Source of the DNA: Candidatus Liptonbacteria bacterium
GTDB lineage: Bacteria; Patescibacteriota; Minisyncoccia; UBA6257; 2-01-FULL-56-20
Direction of reading: 5' to 3'
DNA length: 35,987 bases
Assembly: GCA_016212635.1 (NCBI GenBank)
Contig: JACRFR010000023.1
Coordinates: forward strand, 1-35,987
Shown: positions 6,122 to 14,065 of the stretch, one piece after another
How the letters are laid out: each line of letters opens with the position of its first letter
Numbering within the stretch: position 1 is the first letter of the stretch
The notes under the pieces: generated by a model
The model's database searches: none
Seen by the model: only the letters and a program-made list of their open reading frames with translations
What the model was told of the DNA's origin: nothing
Translations under genes and position numbers: made by a program

Positions 6122-7240
6122 ATGCCCCGAGAGAACAATAAAAGCCATTACTTCTACTTCGCGATCCTTTTGGGCGCGCTGGCCATGGTCGGCGCGATCC
6201 TTTTGCCCTTTTTGACCGTTTTGGTTTTCGCCGTCACTTTCGCAGTGGTATTCTATCCTTTGCACCGGCGCTTGTTGCGCACCCTGCCTGCTTGGCCAGG
6301 AGTGGCCGCGTTCCTGTCCTCTCTTTTGGTGATCGTCGTAGTCCTGATCCCGCTCACCGCCCTGGGTATTTCCGCTTGGAGCGAGGCCGGCAACTTATAC
6401 GCGAAACTGACGCAACAACCGAGCGGCACTATGGCTCTGGGCGGTGTTGCGGGTCGGGTTCAGGAACTTTTGCCCCCGTCGGCGCGAGCTTGGCTGGCCA
6501 ACTCGCCGGTTGACGCGGATCGGTACATAGCCCAAGTTTTAGATTGGTTGGTTCAGAAAGGCGGCCAATTTTTCTCCGGTGCGACGCAATTCGTGTTCGG
6601 TTTCGTGCTGATGCTGATCGCGCTGTATTACTGTTTTAAAGACGGCGCGCGCTTGGCCCGCGGCGTGGTCGAACTTTGTCCGCTGGCACCGGATCATACC
6701 CGCCGCATTTTGGAACGGCTGCGGCAAACCGTAGTGTCAGTGGTCTTAGGATCCTTAGTGGTAGCTCTGGTTCAGGGTATTTTGGCAGGCATCGGTTTTA
6801 CCTTATTCGGCTTGCCCCAGGCGGCGATTTGGGGCTTGGTCACGGTCGCCGCCGCCCTTTTGCCGGTTCTAGGCACGCCGATCGTGACTGTGCCGGCATC
6901 CTTATACCTAATTTGGACCGGCAACCTGGTGAATGGAGTAGGGCTCTTGGCCTGGAGCTTGCTGATTGTCGCGCTGATCGACAACGTACTCCGTCCGTTC
7001 ATTATCCGGCGCGGAGTAGACCTTCACCCCCTGTTTATTTTGCTGGGCGTCTTGGGCGGGATCACCTTCTTCGGCCCGGCGGGATTTCTTTTGGGCCCGA
7101 TCGCAGTGGCTTTCTTGTTTGTTCTCTTAGACCTATATCCCGAGCTGGCTCACCCCGCTAGAGAATGCCCCGCGGCCCACCCTACCCGAAGTTCCATTTC
7201 TAACGGGGTAAACCGCAAGTCCGGCAGGGATGAGGAGTGA
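6122..7240 (+). CDS. AI-2E family (PerM-like) transporter
   Basis: 372 residues with about eight hydrophobic segments. The family layout is visible: an N-terminal helix pair, a variable soluble stretch (about residues 85-140), then a helical block with LPVLGTPIVTVPASL. A long loop follows with DNVLRPFII, and then the signature FGPAGFLLGP near the C-terminus. Members export small molecules or ions (AI-2 in TqsA, Na+/H+ exchange in some); the substrate here cannot be told. The C-terminal 30 residues are polar. The stop directly abuts the next start (GTG 7241), so it is probably co-transcribed with the P-type ATPase. Confidence 0.85.
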   Translation: MPRENNKSHYFYFAILLGALAMVGAILLPFLTVLVFAVTFAVVFYPLHRRLLRTLPAWPGVAAFLSSLLVIVVVLIPLTALGISAWSEAGNLYAKLTQQPSGTMALGGVAGRVQELLPPSARAWLANSPVDADRYIAQVLDWLVQKGGQFFSGATQFVFGFVLMLIALYYCFKDGARLARGVVELCPLAPDHTRRILERLRQTVVSVVLGSLVVALVQGILAGIGFTLFGLPQAAIWGLVTVAAALLPVLGTPIVTVPASLYLIWTGNLVNGVGLLAWSLLIVALIDNVLRPFIIRRGVDLHPLFILLGVLGGITFFGPAGFLLGPIAVAFLFVLLDLYPELAHPARECPAAHPTRSSISNGVNRKSGRDEE

Positions 7241-9982
7241 GTGACGGCGGAACATCGGCGCTTCATGGATCCCAACCAAAAACCTTGGCACGTACAGATC
7301 CCGGCTGACCTGGAGCGATTGTTCCGAATTGAGCTCCGAGTCGGCTTGAGTTCCGCGGAGGCTAGTCGCCGGCTGGTTGAATCCGGGCCGAACCAGCTGC
7401 CTTTGGCGCCGCCGACCAGCGGTTTAGTTTTATTCCTGCGTCAGTTCCAAAGCCCGCTGATCTATATCCTCCTGGCTGCGGCAGTGGTAGTTTTTGCCCT
7501 GCGAGAAGTAACGGACGCCTCTATTATTTTCGTCGTTCTGGTGATCAATGCCATTATCGGCGCGATTCAAGAAGGCCGGGCCCAGAATACCTTACTCGCT
7601 CTGCGACGCTACGTAGAGACCAGCGCCACTGTTCTTCGGGATGGTCAGGAAGATATCGTTCCCGCCGCCACGGTGGTTCCTGGCGATGTGATAATTTTAC
7701 GGGAGGGCGAGAAAGTGCCCGCCGATGCGCGCTTGGTGGAAACCGAAGCGCTGCGCGTAGACGAGGCCTCGCTGACCGGGGAGTCGCGCCCGGTTCACAA
7801 GGACGCCGCGCCGTTGCCGGACGGCGAGCGGCCGCCTGCGGAACAGTGGAATCTGGTTTTCCAAGGCACTAGTGTTACCGGCGGAACGGCCCGGGCGATT
7901 GTGGTCGCGACCGGCGCCCATTCGGTCATGGGACAGATCAGTGCGACTATCGCGCAAACCGACACCGAGATACCGCTCCAGGGTCGCTTGCGCCGTTTGT
8001 CTCAAGTGATCATGTACGCCGTGCTCGGCATATGTCTCCTGCTTTTCGCGCTAGGCGTGGCCAAGGGCTTGCCGATTCGGACCATGTTCGCCACCGTGGT
8101 TTCTTTGGCAGTATCTATTATCCCCGAGGGTCTGCCGGTGGCGCTAACCCTGACGCTTGCGACCGGCGTTTGGCGAATGGCCAAACGGAATGCCCTGGTC
8201 AAGAAACTTCAAGCGGTGGAGGCCTTAGGCCAAGCGCAGATAATCGCGGTGGATAAAACCGGCACCCTGACGCGCAATGAATTGGTAGTACAAAAAGTGT
8301 GGGTTAATAGCACCACCTATCAAGTGACCGGTACCGGCTATCAGGTTCAAGGCGAGTTCCGGCGGGAGGGACAACTGATCGATCCGGTGAGCCACCCGGA
8401 TCTGGTGCTGGCCGGAAAAATTGCCACCTTGTGCGCTAATGCTCGGGTCTTCTTTGATACTGAACGCCAAGTTTGGCATGTGGCGGGCGATCCAACCGAG
8501 GCCGCTCTCCTGGTCTTGGGCGAGAAAGTTGGTTTTCGGAAAGATGATCTGGAACGGGAACTGCCCCTGGTCGCCGAACTGCCGTTCAATTATAAGACCA
8601 AGTACCACGTGACTCTCCACGGGAGCGGTACGGCTTACTTGTTAACTTTAGTGGGGGCGCCGGAGTCGGTAATGCTCCGAGTAGGACGGATCTATGAAGG
8701 TGGCGTGCTCCGGCCGATCACTGATCTGGACCGCGCGCGGTTCGAAGCGACTTTCCGCGAAATGTCCGCGACCGGGCTTCGAGTGGTGGCCTTTGGCTTC
8801 CGAGAACTGCCGGACAGCGACCTCCGCGCCGGGCACGAGCAGCTGTTAGACACCAAACATGTTACTCTGGTCGGTTTCTTCGGCATGTCCGATTCGCTCC
8901 GTCCGGAAGTTCCGGAGGCGGTCCGCGCCGTGAACGCGGCGGGCGTGCGGGTGGCGATGATCACCGGCGACTATCCGCTGACCGCCCAGGCGATCGCCCG
9001 CGAGGCCGGCATCTATCGAGAAGGTGACAGCATTCTGACCGATGCGGACTTCGGGAGCTTGTCGCAAGCCGAACTGGACCGGCGACTGGGGCAAACCAGC
9101 GTTTTCGCGCGGATCACGCCGGAGCATAAGATGCAGATCATCCAGGGTTTCCAGCGCCGAGGGGAAGTGGTCGCGATGACCGGCGACGGAGTCAACGACG
9201 CACCCTCCTTGGTCGCGGCCGACCTGGGCGTGGCCATGGGCAAGATCGGCACGGAAGTGGCCAAAGAGGCGGCGGACATCGTACTTCTGGACGACAACTT
9301 CGGCACTATCACCGCGGCCATTGAAGAAGGTCGGAGCATTTATCAAACCATTCGCAAGGTGATCCTGTATCTTTTCTCCACCAGTCTGGCGGAAGCGGCC
9401 ACGATCATCGTCGCCCTGCTTCTGGGTTGGCCCCTGCCGCTCTTGGCGTCCCAGATCATCTGGTTGAATCTGGTGACCGACGGGTTTTTGACGGTGGCTC
9501 TGGGCATGGAGCCGACTGATCCGGAAGTGATCCGCCGGCCGTTCCAGAAGCCCAGCCGGTTCATCTTGGATCAGCCAATGCTGCCGCGCATGCTCATTAT
9601 GGCGGCAGTCATGACCATCGGCGCTTTGTATCTCTTCGGCGAGTTGGCCGCAGTCGATCTGAACAAGGCTATGGCGATCACTTTGACCGTTTTGGCGGTG
9701 GTCCAGTGGCTGAACGCTTGGAATTGCCGCTCCGAACATCGGTCCATCTTTCAGCAGAATCCATTCAGCAACCCCCACCTGGTGGGCGCGACCGTAATCG
9801 TGATCAGTCTGCAGTTCCTGGCGATGTATACTGAACCGCTCCGGAGCATTCTCCACCTGTCACCGCTCGCGCCGCTGGAGTGGCTAGCCGTGTTGTTAGT
9901 CGCCGCCCCGGTAGTGGTGGCGGATGAGATCTGGCGTTTAAGTAATCATTACTTTGACCAAAAAGGGCGTAGATACACTTAA
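7241..9982 (+). CDS. P-type cation-transporting ATPase (P2, Ca2+-type)
   Basis: 913 residues from GTG 7241, or 905 from ATG 7265. All domains are present: N-terminal cation ATPase domain, actuator loop with LTGES, M4 with IPEGLP, phosphorylation motif DKTGTLT (Asp338 from GTG), nucleotide domain, hinge MTGDGVNDAP, and six C-terminal helices. Ion-site residues can be compared with SERCA: the Glu of PEGLP, the M5 Glu (in STSLAEAA) and M6 Asn/Thr/Asp (NLVTDG) are kept. The M5 Asn position is Ser. This fits a Ca2+ (or Mn2+/Na+) exporter of the plasma membrane. It is tightly coupled to the AI-2E-type gene before it. Confidence 0.92.
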   Translation: MTAEHRRFMDPNQKPWHVQIPADLERLFRIELRVGLSSAEASRRLVESGPNQLPLAPPTSGLVLFLRQFQSPLIYILLAAAVVVFALREVTDASIIFVVLVINAIIGAIQEGRAQNTLLALRRYVETSATVLRDGQEDIVPAATVVPGDVIILREGEKVPADARLVETEALRVDEASLTGESRPVHKDAAPLPDGERPPAEQWNLVFQGTSVTGGTARAIVVATGAHSVMGQISATIAQTDTEIPLQGRLRRLSQVIMYAVLGICLLLFALGVAKGLPIRTMFATVVSLAVSIIPEGLPVALTLTLATGVWRMAKRNALVKKLQAVEALGQAQIIAVDKTGTLTRNELVVQKVWVNSTTYQVTGTGYQVQGEFRREGQLIDPVSHPDLVLAGKIATLCANARVFFDTERQVWHVAGDPTEAALLVLGEKVGFRKDDLERELPLVAELPFNYKTKYHVTLHGSGTAYLLTLVGAPESVMLRVGRIYEGGVLRPITDLDRARFEATFREMSATGLRVVAFGFRELPDSDLRAGHEQLLDTKHVTLVGFFGMSDSLRPEVPEAVRAVNAAGVRVAMITGDYPLTAQAIAREAGIYREGDSILTDADFGSLSQAELDRRLGQTSVFARITPEHKMQIIQGFQRRGEVVAMTGDGVNDAPSLVAADLGVAMGKIGTEVAKEAADIVLLDDNFGTITAAIEEGRSIYQTIRKVILYLFSTSLAEAATIIVALLLGWPLPLLASQIIWLNLVTDGFLTVALGMEPTDPEVIRRPFQKPSRFILDQPMLPRMLIMAAVMTIGALYLFGELAAVDLNKAMAITLTVLAVVQWLNAWNCRSEHRSIFQQNPFSNPHLVGATVIVISLQFLAMYTEPLRSILHLSPLAPLEWLAVLLVAAPVVVADEIWRLSNHYFDQKGRRYT

Positions 9983-10029
9983 TAAAAGGGAGGAACGGAG
10001 GGGTCAAATCTGACCAATGGCATATTCGA

Positions 10030-10045
10030 ATAAAATCACGTAAAC
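10030..10045 (+). promoter_or_regulatory. -10-like boxes just before DUF3467 gene
   Basis: TAAAAT and TAAACT lie close together; TAAACT ends 7 nt before ATG 10054, consistent with a leaderless mRNA. No -35 was recognised. Confidence 0.35.
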
Positions 10046-10053
10046 TTTAACCC

Positions 10054-10347
10054 ATGGACCAACCTCAACCAACCCCACCCCAAATTCAAGTCCGTGCCGC
10101 CGATGCGGATATCAAAGGCGTTTATTCCAACGTGATGCAGGTCGGTTCCACCCGCGAGGAGTTCGTGTTCGACTTCTTCAATATGGTCGGCGGCAGTGGG
10201 GCGCTGGTTTCCCGAGTAGTGGTCAGTCCCGCGCACGCCAAGCGCATCCTGGAAGCGCTCAAGGAAGGGATCGCCAAGCACGAGCGGGAATACGGGGCGA
10301 TCACTGCCGGTCCGGGCCCCAGCGGCGAATTAGGTTTCAAGACCTAG
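10054..10347 (+). CDS. DUF3467 protein
   Basis: 97 residues with the DUF3467 pattern: YSNVMQV, a strand EEFVFDFFNM, then SRVVVSPAHAKRILEALKEGIAKHE. This small beta-alpha family is widespread and its biochemical role is unknown. It precedes the gpsA-like gene by 14 nt and probably shares its transcript. The N-terminal 15 residues are Gln/Pro-rich and likely disordered. Confidence 0.85.
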   Translation: MDQPQPTPPQIQVRAADADIKGVYSNVMQVGSTREEFVFDFFNMVGGSGALVSRVVVSPAHAKRILEALKEGIAKHEREYGAITAGPGPSGELGFKT

Positions 10348-10361
10348 TAATAATTACCACT

Positions 10362-11279
10362 ATGCCTACCCGTATCGTTATTTTGGGTGCGGGGGATATC
10401 GGCCGCGCCTTGGCCGTTGTTTTGGAACAAGCCGGCCATGGCGTGCTGCTTTGGGACAAAGACCCGCAGAAAGTTCCCAACCAGAAACCGCTCTCTGGTC
10501 TGGTGCCCCAGGCCGAGGTCATTTTTATATGTGTGCCGTCCTGGGCTCTGCGCGAAGTGTTGATCGAGATCTCGCCCTTCCTGCCATATGCTACCACCGT
10601 AGTCTCCTTGACCAAGGGAATTGAAGTCAAGTCGCAGAAATTGGCGGACGAAGTTATGTGCGAATTGCTTTCCCGCAACCGGCCATTTGCCGTCTTGGGC
10701 GGTCCGCTTCTGGCCGAGGAAATCGTGCAGGGTTTGCAAAGCGTGGGCGTAGTCGCCTCCAATAATCGCGCCGTCTACGATCGGTTGGCGGCGGTCAGCC
10801 AGGGCACCCAGCTGATGCTGGAATACTCCAGCCACGTCCATCAAATTGCGCTAGCCGGCGTGCTCAAGAACATTTACAGTCTCATGATCGGTGTCGCCGA
10901 CGGCTTGGCCTATGGCAGTAACACCAAGGGCTGGTTAGTGGCGCAAGCCACCCACGAGATGACCGAGATATTTGCATTTTTCCGCTATCCGCCAGCAGTT
11001 ATCTTGAGTACCGCCGGTTTGGGCGACTTGATCGCCACCGCTTTCAGTCCTTACTCCCGAAACCGTAAAGCGGGTAATGAGCTGGCTCGAACCGGCACTA
11101 TTTTTACCACCAGCGAGGGCATTGTTTCTTTACCGCCGATGCTCAATTTGCTCGGAGAAGGCGCCCGCCGCCTGCCCCTGCTTCAAACCCTGCGGCGCAT
11201 CGTGATCGAAAAGCAGCCGGCCAATCAGGCACTCACGGAGTGTCTGTCCGCGACCGTCCAAGCGCGGGAGCTGGAGTGA
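10362..11279 (+). CDS. gpsA: NAD(P)H-dependent glycerol-3-phosphate dehydrogenase-like protein
   Basis: 305 residues. It has a Rossmann GAGDIG (residues 8-13) at the N-terminus, the VSLTKGIE segment, the catalytic-lysine region GVLKNIYSLMIG, and AGLGDLIATAFSPYSRNR, which corresponds to the substrate-phosphate segment of GpsA. The enzyme reduces dihydroxyacetone phosphate to sn-glycerol-3-phosphate for lipids. It is slightly shorter than typical GpsA (about 330). A related 2-hydroxyacid reductase specificity cannot be ruled out, but the GDLxxT and NxR motifs favour GpsA. Confidence 0.85.
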   Translation: MPTRIVILGAGDIGRALAVVLEQAGHGVLLWDKDPQKVPNQKPLSGLVPQAEVIFICVPSWALREVLIEISPFLPYATTVVSLTKGIEVKSQKLADEVMCELLSRNRPFAVLGGPLLAEEIVQGLQSVGVVASNNRAVYDRLAAVSQGTQLMLEYSSHVHQIALAGVLKNIYSLMIGVADGLAYGSNTKGWLVAQATHEMTEIFAFFRYPPAVILSTAGLGDLIATAFSPYSRNRKAGNELARTGTIFTTSEGIVSLPPMLNLLGEGARRLPLLQTLRRIVIEKQPANQALTECLSATVQARELE

Positions 11280-11288
11280 TTCGTGATT

Positions 11289-11338
11289 TTGACATTTCAG
11301 TTGTCCACAGAGTAGAATACGCACCTGTCTGATATAAT
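11289..11338 (+). promoter_or_regulatory. Tandem promoters for the PIN module
   Basis: A first promoter has TTGACA (11289-11294), an 18-bp spacer and TAGAAT (11313-11318). A second, extended -10 TGATATAAT (TATAAT 11333-11338) ends 6 nt before ATG 11345 and would give a leaderless mRNA. Confidence 0.6.
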
Positions 11339-11344
11339 AAATAT

Positions 11345-11602
11345 ATGCCTAAAACAGCGAAGGAAATAGTGGAAGCTGCTTATAAATACATGGTCGATGT
11401 CATGCAGATTCAGGCTGGCAAGATATCAAATGTCAGAGTTGAAGAACTTGAACCAGTAGAAGCAGAGGGGAGAAAGATTTGGAGTGTGGTGTTAAGCTAC
11501 GATGCCGTGGGCGATTTTGTGTTTGACAAAACCAGACAGTACAAACAATTCAAGGTAGATGGCGAAGGTGTTGTTCTTGAAATGAAAATCAAGAAAGTCT
11601 AG
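11345..11602 (+). CDS. Small acidic/basic protein paired with PIN-domain gene
   Basis: 85 residues, not assigned. An N-terminal helix (AKEIVEAAYKYMVDVM) is followed by three or four strands (VRVEELEPVEAEGR, WSVVLSYD, YKQFKVDGEGVVLEM). This alpha-beta layout vaguely resembles GvpO-like or PepSY-like small domains. It lies 10 nt before a PIN-domain gene and shares its AT-rich composition, so it may be the partner or antitoxin, although it does not look like a known DNA-binding antitoxin. Confidence 0.6.
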   Translation: MPKTAKEIVEAAYKYMVDVMQIQAGKISNVRVEELEPVEAEGRKIWSVVLSYDAVGDFVFDKTRQYKQFKVDGEGVVLEMKIKKV

Positions 11603-11612
11603 ATGCTTTCTG

Positions 11613-12161
11613 GTGAACAATCTGGCTAATTTAGCTGAAATACAAGACTACCGTCTCTATAATCCAGGGGCACAATTGTTGTTAGACACTAATGTGCTAC
11701 TCATCTTTCTTGTCGGCATATATGATGAGGATTATTTAAAAGAGTGCCCCTTAATGACAGATAATAATAAGAATTATGGAAAGGAACATTTCGACTTAGT
11801 ACAAGAAATACTGAAATGTTTTATTTATAAGATAGTAATCACGCCGCAGGTACTCGCGGAGATTTACATGCTTTCTAGTAAAAAAATAAAACCACCCTCA
11901 AGATTTAATGAGTATTTTGTAGGGCTAATTAATCAATTAAAGAAATGCCGAGAAGAACACATTCCGCTTAAAATTCTCCTCGAGGGGAACGGTAGCGTTG
12001 TGCGATTTGGCTTCACTGATATTTCACTAGTCGAAGCTGCAAAAAAATTGAAGTCGGCGATTTTAACAGACGATTTTCCTCTCTATGAAGCATTTCGTGA
12101 GGTGGTGCCGGTAATATATTTTAGCCAGGTTTGCGTCGCTGGAATTTTTGACCGTCGGTAG
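11613..12161 (+). CDS. PIN-domain protein (putative ribonuclease)
   Basis: 182 residues from GTG 11613; a later start is possible. It has the PIN acidic pattern: LLLDTNVLL near residue 25, an acidic/helical middle, FTDISLVEAA and then ILTDDFPLY. These supply the Asp residues that bind the metal in PIN RNases. The domain is longer than VapC toxins (about 130), with an insert around residues 40-60. It follows the 85-residue gene by 10 nt and is visibly more AT-rich than the flanking genes, which suggests recent acquisition. Toxin function is inference. Confidence 0.75.
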   Translation: MNNLANLAEIQDYRLYNPGAQLLLDTNVLLIFLVGIYDEDYLKECPLMTDNNKNYGKEHFDLVQEILKCFIYKIVITPQVLAEIYMLSSKKIKPPSRFNEYFVGLINQLKKCREEHIPLKILLEGNGSVVRFGFTDISLVEAAKKLKSAILTDDFPLYEAFREVVPVIYFSQVCVAGIFDRR

Positions 12162-12176
12162 CGTTTGAGATATACT
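12148..12176 (+). promoter_or_regulatory. Promoter for the CcdA-like gene
   Basis: TTGACC (12148-12153), a 17-bp spacer and TATACT (12171-12176), overlapping the end of the PIN gene. The leader would be about 30 nt and contains a CGCCGC/GCGGCG hairpin with a GCGA loop (12187-12202) just before the start codon. Confidence 0.65.
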
Positions 12177-12211
12177 ATCCCGGTCCCGCCGCGCGAGCGG
12201 CGCTTCTCAAC

Positions 12212-13009
12212 ATGTCTCGCTGGCTCATCGCCGCCTTCATACTTTTTGCGCTCCTGCTCGCAGGCGGAGGATTTTATTTTAAATCCAGCGCCGGCGGTGT
12301 TTCTTTTTTGCCTTTGGTTGTGGCCGCCTCGGCTCTTTTAGATAGCGCCAATCCCTGCGCCTTCTCGGTCTTGCTTTTAACCATCGCTTTTTTGTTCAGC
12401 CTCGGCCGTTCCCGGCGGGCCATCCTGGGTGTGGGCGTAACTTACATTACCGGTATATTCTTGGCCTATATTGCGATCGGTCTGGGCTTGCTGGGCTTAC
12501 TCCAAGTCACGTTGGGCGCAAACCTACCACCCTGGTTCTTGGTCTTGTTCGGCGGGCCGCACCTGGCCTCCAAGATCGGGGCGGTTATCTTGATTATATT
12601 CGGCCTCTTGGATCTCGTGGGCGAGGCCTTCCCAAGCTTTCCCATAAAACTCAAAATTCCCCAATCCGCCCATCAAACCATCGCCCGGCTCATGCAGCGC
12701 GCTTCTTATCCCGCGGTGTTCCTGCTGGGAGCCGCGGTCGGTTTGTATGAGTTTCCCTGCACCGGCGGGCCGTATCTGTTCGTGCTGGGACTTCTGCACG
12801 ATCACGCAACATACTTGCGAGGGTTGCTGTACCTGGTGTTCTATAACCTGATCTTTGTTTTGCCGCTGGTCGTGGTTTTGGTTCTGGCCAGCCAGCCGGC
12901 GGTGCTCCAGAAGTTCCAGGCCTGGAAAAAGTCCAACATTAAGGGCCTGCGCTTCTGGACCGGCCTGGGCATGGTCCTGTTGGGGGTGCTGCTGTTCGTG
13001 CTACAATAG
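12212..13009 (+). CDS. CcdA/DsbD-like transmembrane thiol-electron carrier
   Basis: 265 residues, about seven membrane segments. The two conserved cysteines of the DsbD-beta/CcdA fold are seen as ANPCAFSVLLL (about residue 50) and EFPCTGGPYLF (about residue 182), each followed by a membrane helix. Such proteins pass reducing equivalents from cytoplasmic thioredoxin across the membrane to extracytoplasmic thiol proteins. An anchored thioredoxin-like protein two genes downstream is the likely acceptor. No cytochrome c genes are nearby, so a general disulfide-reducing role is more likely than cytochrome maturation. Confidence 0.85.
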   Translation: MSRWLIAAFILFALLLAGGGFYFKSSAGGVSFLPLVVAASALLDSANPCAFSVLLLTIAFLFSLGRSRRAILGVGVTYITGIFLAYIAIGLGLLGLLQVTLGANLPPWFLVLFGGPHLASKIGAVILIIFGLLDLVGEAFPSFPIKLKIPQSAHQTIARLMQRASYPAVFLLGAAVGLYEFPCTGGPYLFVLGLLHDHATYLRGLLYLVFYNLIFVLPLVVVLVLASQPAVLQKFQAWKKSNIKGLRFWTGLGMVLLGVLLFVLQ

Positions 13010-13054
13010 GAGTAATCGCAAATAATGCGAATTACCGAGGTAATAATGCGAATA
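13010..13054 (+). repeat. 45-bp dispersed repeat, copy 2
   Basis: It begins at the base after the stop codon of the CcdA-like gene and ends where a TATACT box (13053-13058) forms, 5 nt before the next ATG (13064). It thus exactly fills the gap between two cistrons and appears to supply a -10 element. Confidence 0.8.
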
Positions 13055-13063
13055 TACTAATAG

Positions 13064-13609
13064 ATGGAGAACCAATTTTCGGAGGAACAATTTAAAAAGC
13101 TGCTAAATAAGGTGGCGGAGCTGAAGAAAGACAACAAGCTGGACCTCTCGACCGAGGAGGATCTGTCGCTGGCGATTATGAACTTGGTCTCGCTGGAGGA
13201 GCATTACTTTTTTACCGCGGAGAAAACCGGCAAGCCGGAGTATTTCGACCTGCTCTCGGAGGTGCGCGAAATACGCAAGACGCTTCTGGCGCGGATGATT
13301 CCGGCCAAAGAGGGGGAGGCTTGGTGCATTTCCAAACACCTTCTGGCCGCCACCATGCGCCTGATTGAAGTCGGCACCAAGCTTTATGGCAGCGGCCAGA
13401 AAGAGGAGGGGCGGGCAACTTTCGACCAGGCCTATCGAATTTACGCCTTATTCTGGGGCATCCGGCTGAAACTGATCGATCTGGCGGGGGTTAAGAAAAT
13501 AGACGATGGGCAACTGAACATTCACGACACTGCTGGGACCGATCAACCCCATAAACCCTGGTCCTATCAAGACATTGTCGAAAAACTGGTGGACTGTTGT
13601 GACGAATAG
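13064..13609 (+). CDS. Helical orphan protein between CcdA-like and thioredoxin-like genes
   Basis: 181 residues, predicted nearly all helical and acidic: EEQFKKLLNKVAELKKDNK, a long middle helix with EAWCISKHLLAATMRLIEVG, and a C-terminal segment ending LVDCCDE. There is no signal peptide or membrane segment. No family was recognised. It lies between two disulfide-exchange genes, each gap filled by the same 45-bp repeat, so a cytosolic role in that set is possible but unproven. The Cys residues (one central, two C-terminal) do not form a CxxC. Confidence 0.65.
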   Translation: MENQFSEEQFKKLLNKVAELKKDNKLDLSTEEDLSLAIMNLVSLEEHYFFTAEKTGKPEYFDLLSEVREIRKTLLARMIPAKEGEAWCISKHLLAATMRLIEVGTKLYGSGQKEEGRATFDQAYRIYALFWGIRLKLIDLAGVKKIDDGQLNIHDTAGTDQPHKPWSYQDIVEKLVDCCDE

Positions 13610-13653
13610 AGTAATCGCAAATAACGCGAATTGCAGAGGTAATAACGCGAATA
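13609..13653 (+). repeat. 45-bp dispersed repeat, copy 3
   Basis: It overlaps the last base of the stop codon of the preceding gene and ends 4 nt before ATG 13658. Same sequence family as 13010-13054. Confidence 0.8.
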
Positions 13654-13657
13654 ACGC

Positions 13658-14017
13658 ATGAGACATAAACAGATCATTGTTGGAGTAGTACTGTTGCTTT
13701 TAGTGATCGGCGCCAGCTGGTATTTTTTTGTGCCGCGAGCCGAGCCGGGAGCCGCGGCGCTGGCGGAGTGCCTGCGGGACAAGGGCGTGACCATGTACGG
13801 TTCCGCGACCTGCATTCACTGTCTCAAGCAGAAAAAACTCTTTGGCTCCGCTTTTAGTTTAGTGCCCTATGTGGAGTGTCCCGACAATCCCCAGATGTGT
13901 CTGGCCAAAGGGATCCAGGGGTTCCCGACCTGGGTAATGCCGGATGGCCGCAAGCTGGAAGGGGAGCAATCTTTCGCCGCGCTCTCGAGCGCGAGCGGCT
14001 GTACGCTGCCACAATGA
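13658..14017 (+). CDS. Membrane-anchored thioredoxin-like protein
   Basis: 119 residues. An N-terminal hydrophobic anchor (about residues 6-26, VGVVLLLLVIGASWYFF) is followed by a compact thioredoxin fold with the redox motif CIHC (about residues 52-55, TCIHCLKQKK). A PTW segment (GFPTWVMPDG) holds the cis-Pro equivalent. Extra cysteines lie at VECPDNPQMCLAKG and near the C-terminus. This arrangement resembles the thioredoxin domain fused to VKOR in other bacteria. It probably reduces or oxidises extracytoplasmic thiols, with the CcdA-like protein as electron source. Confidence 0.8.
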   Translation: MRHKQIIVGVVLLLLVIGASWYFFVPRAEPGAAALAECLRDKGVTMYGSATCIHCLKQKKLFGSAFSLVPYVECPDNPQMCLAKGIQGFPTWVMPDGRKLEGEQSFAALSSASGCTLPQ

Positions 14018-14060
14018 CTAATGACTAATTAACTGTCAATAGTCAATCGTCAATCGTCGC
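14018..14060. repeat. GTCA-type short-period repeat spacer
   Basis: Degenerate iteration of GTCAAT/TGACTAAT words with a 7-8 base period. Related spacers: 19180-19215, 19468-19535, 26505-26545 and 28262-28304; a related run lies inside the coding region at 29782-29850. Confidence 0.7.
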
Positions 14061-14065
14061 TTTTT

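Noticed and set aside
8846-9856. 336-residue minus-strand frame
   Set aside because: Lies opposite the P-type ATPase; His/Gln/Arg-rich composition typical of an antisense shadow.
14018-14060. Regular short repeats taken as a CRISPR array
   Set aside because: Period is 7-10 bases with no unique spacers and no cas1; it is a degenerate short tandem repeat.
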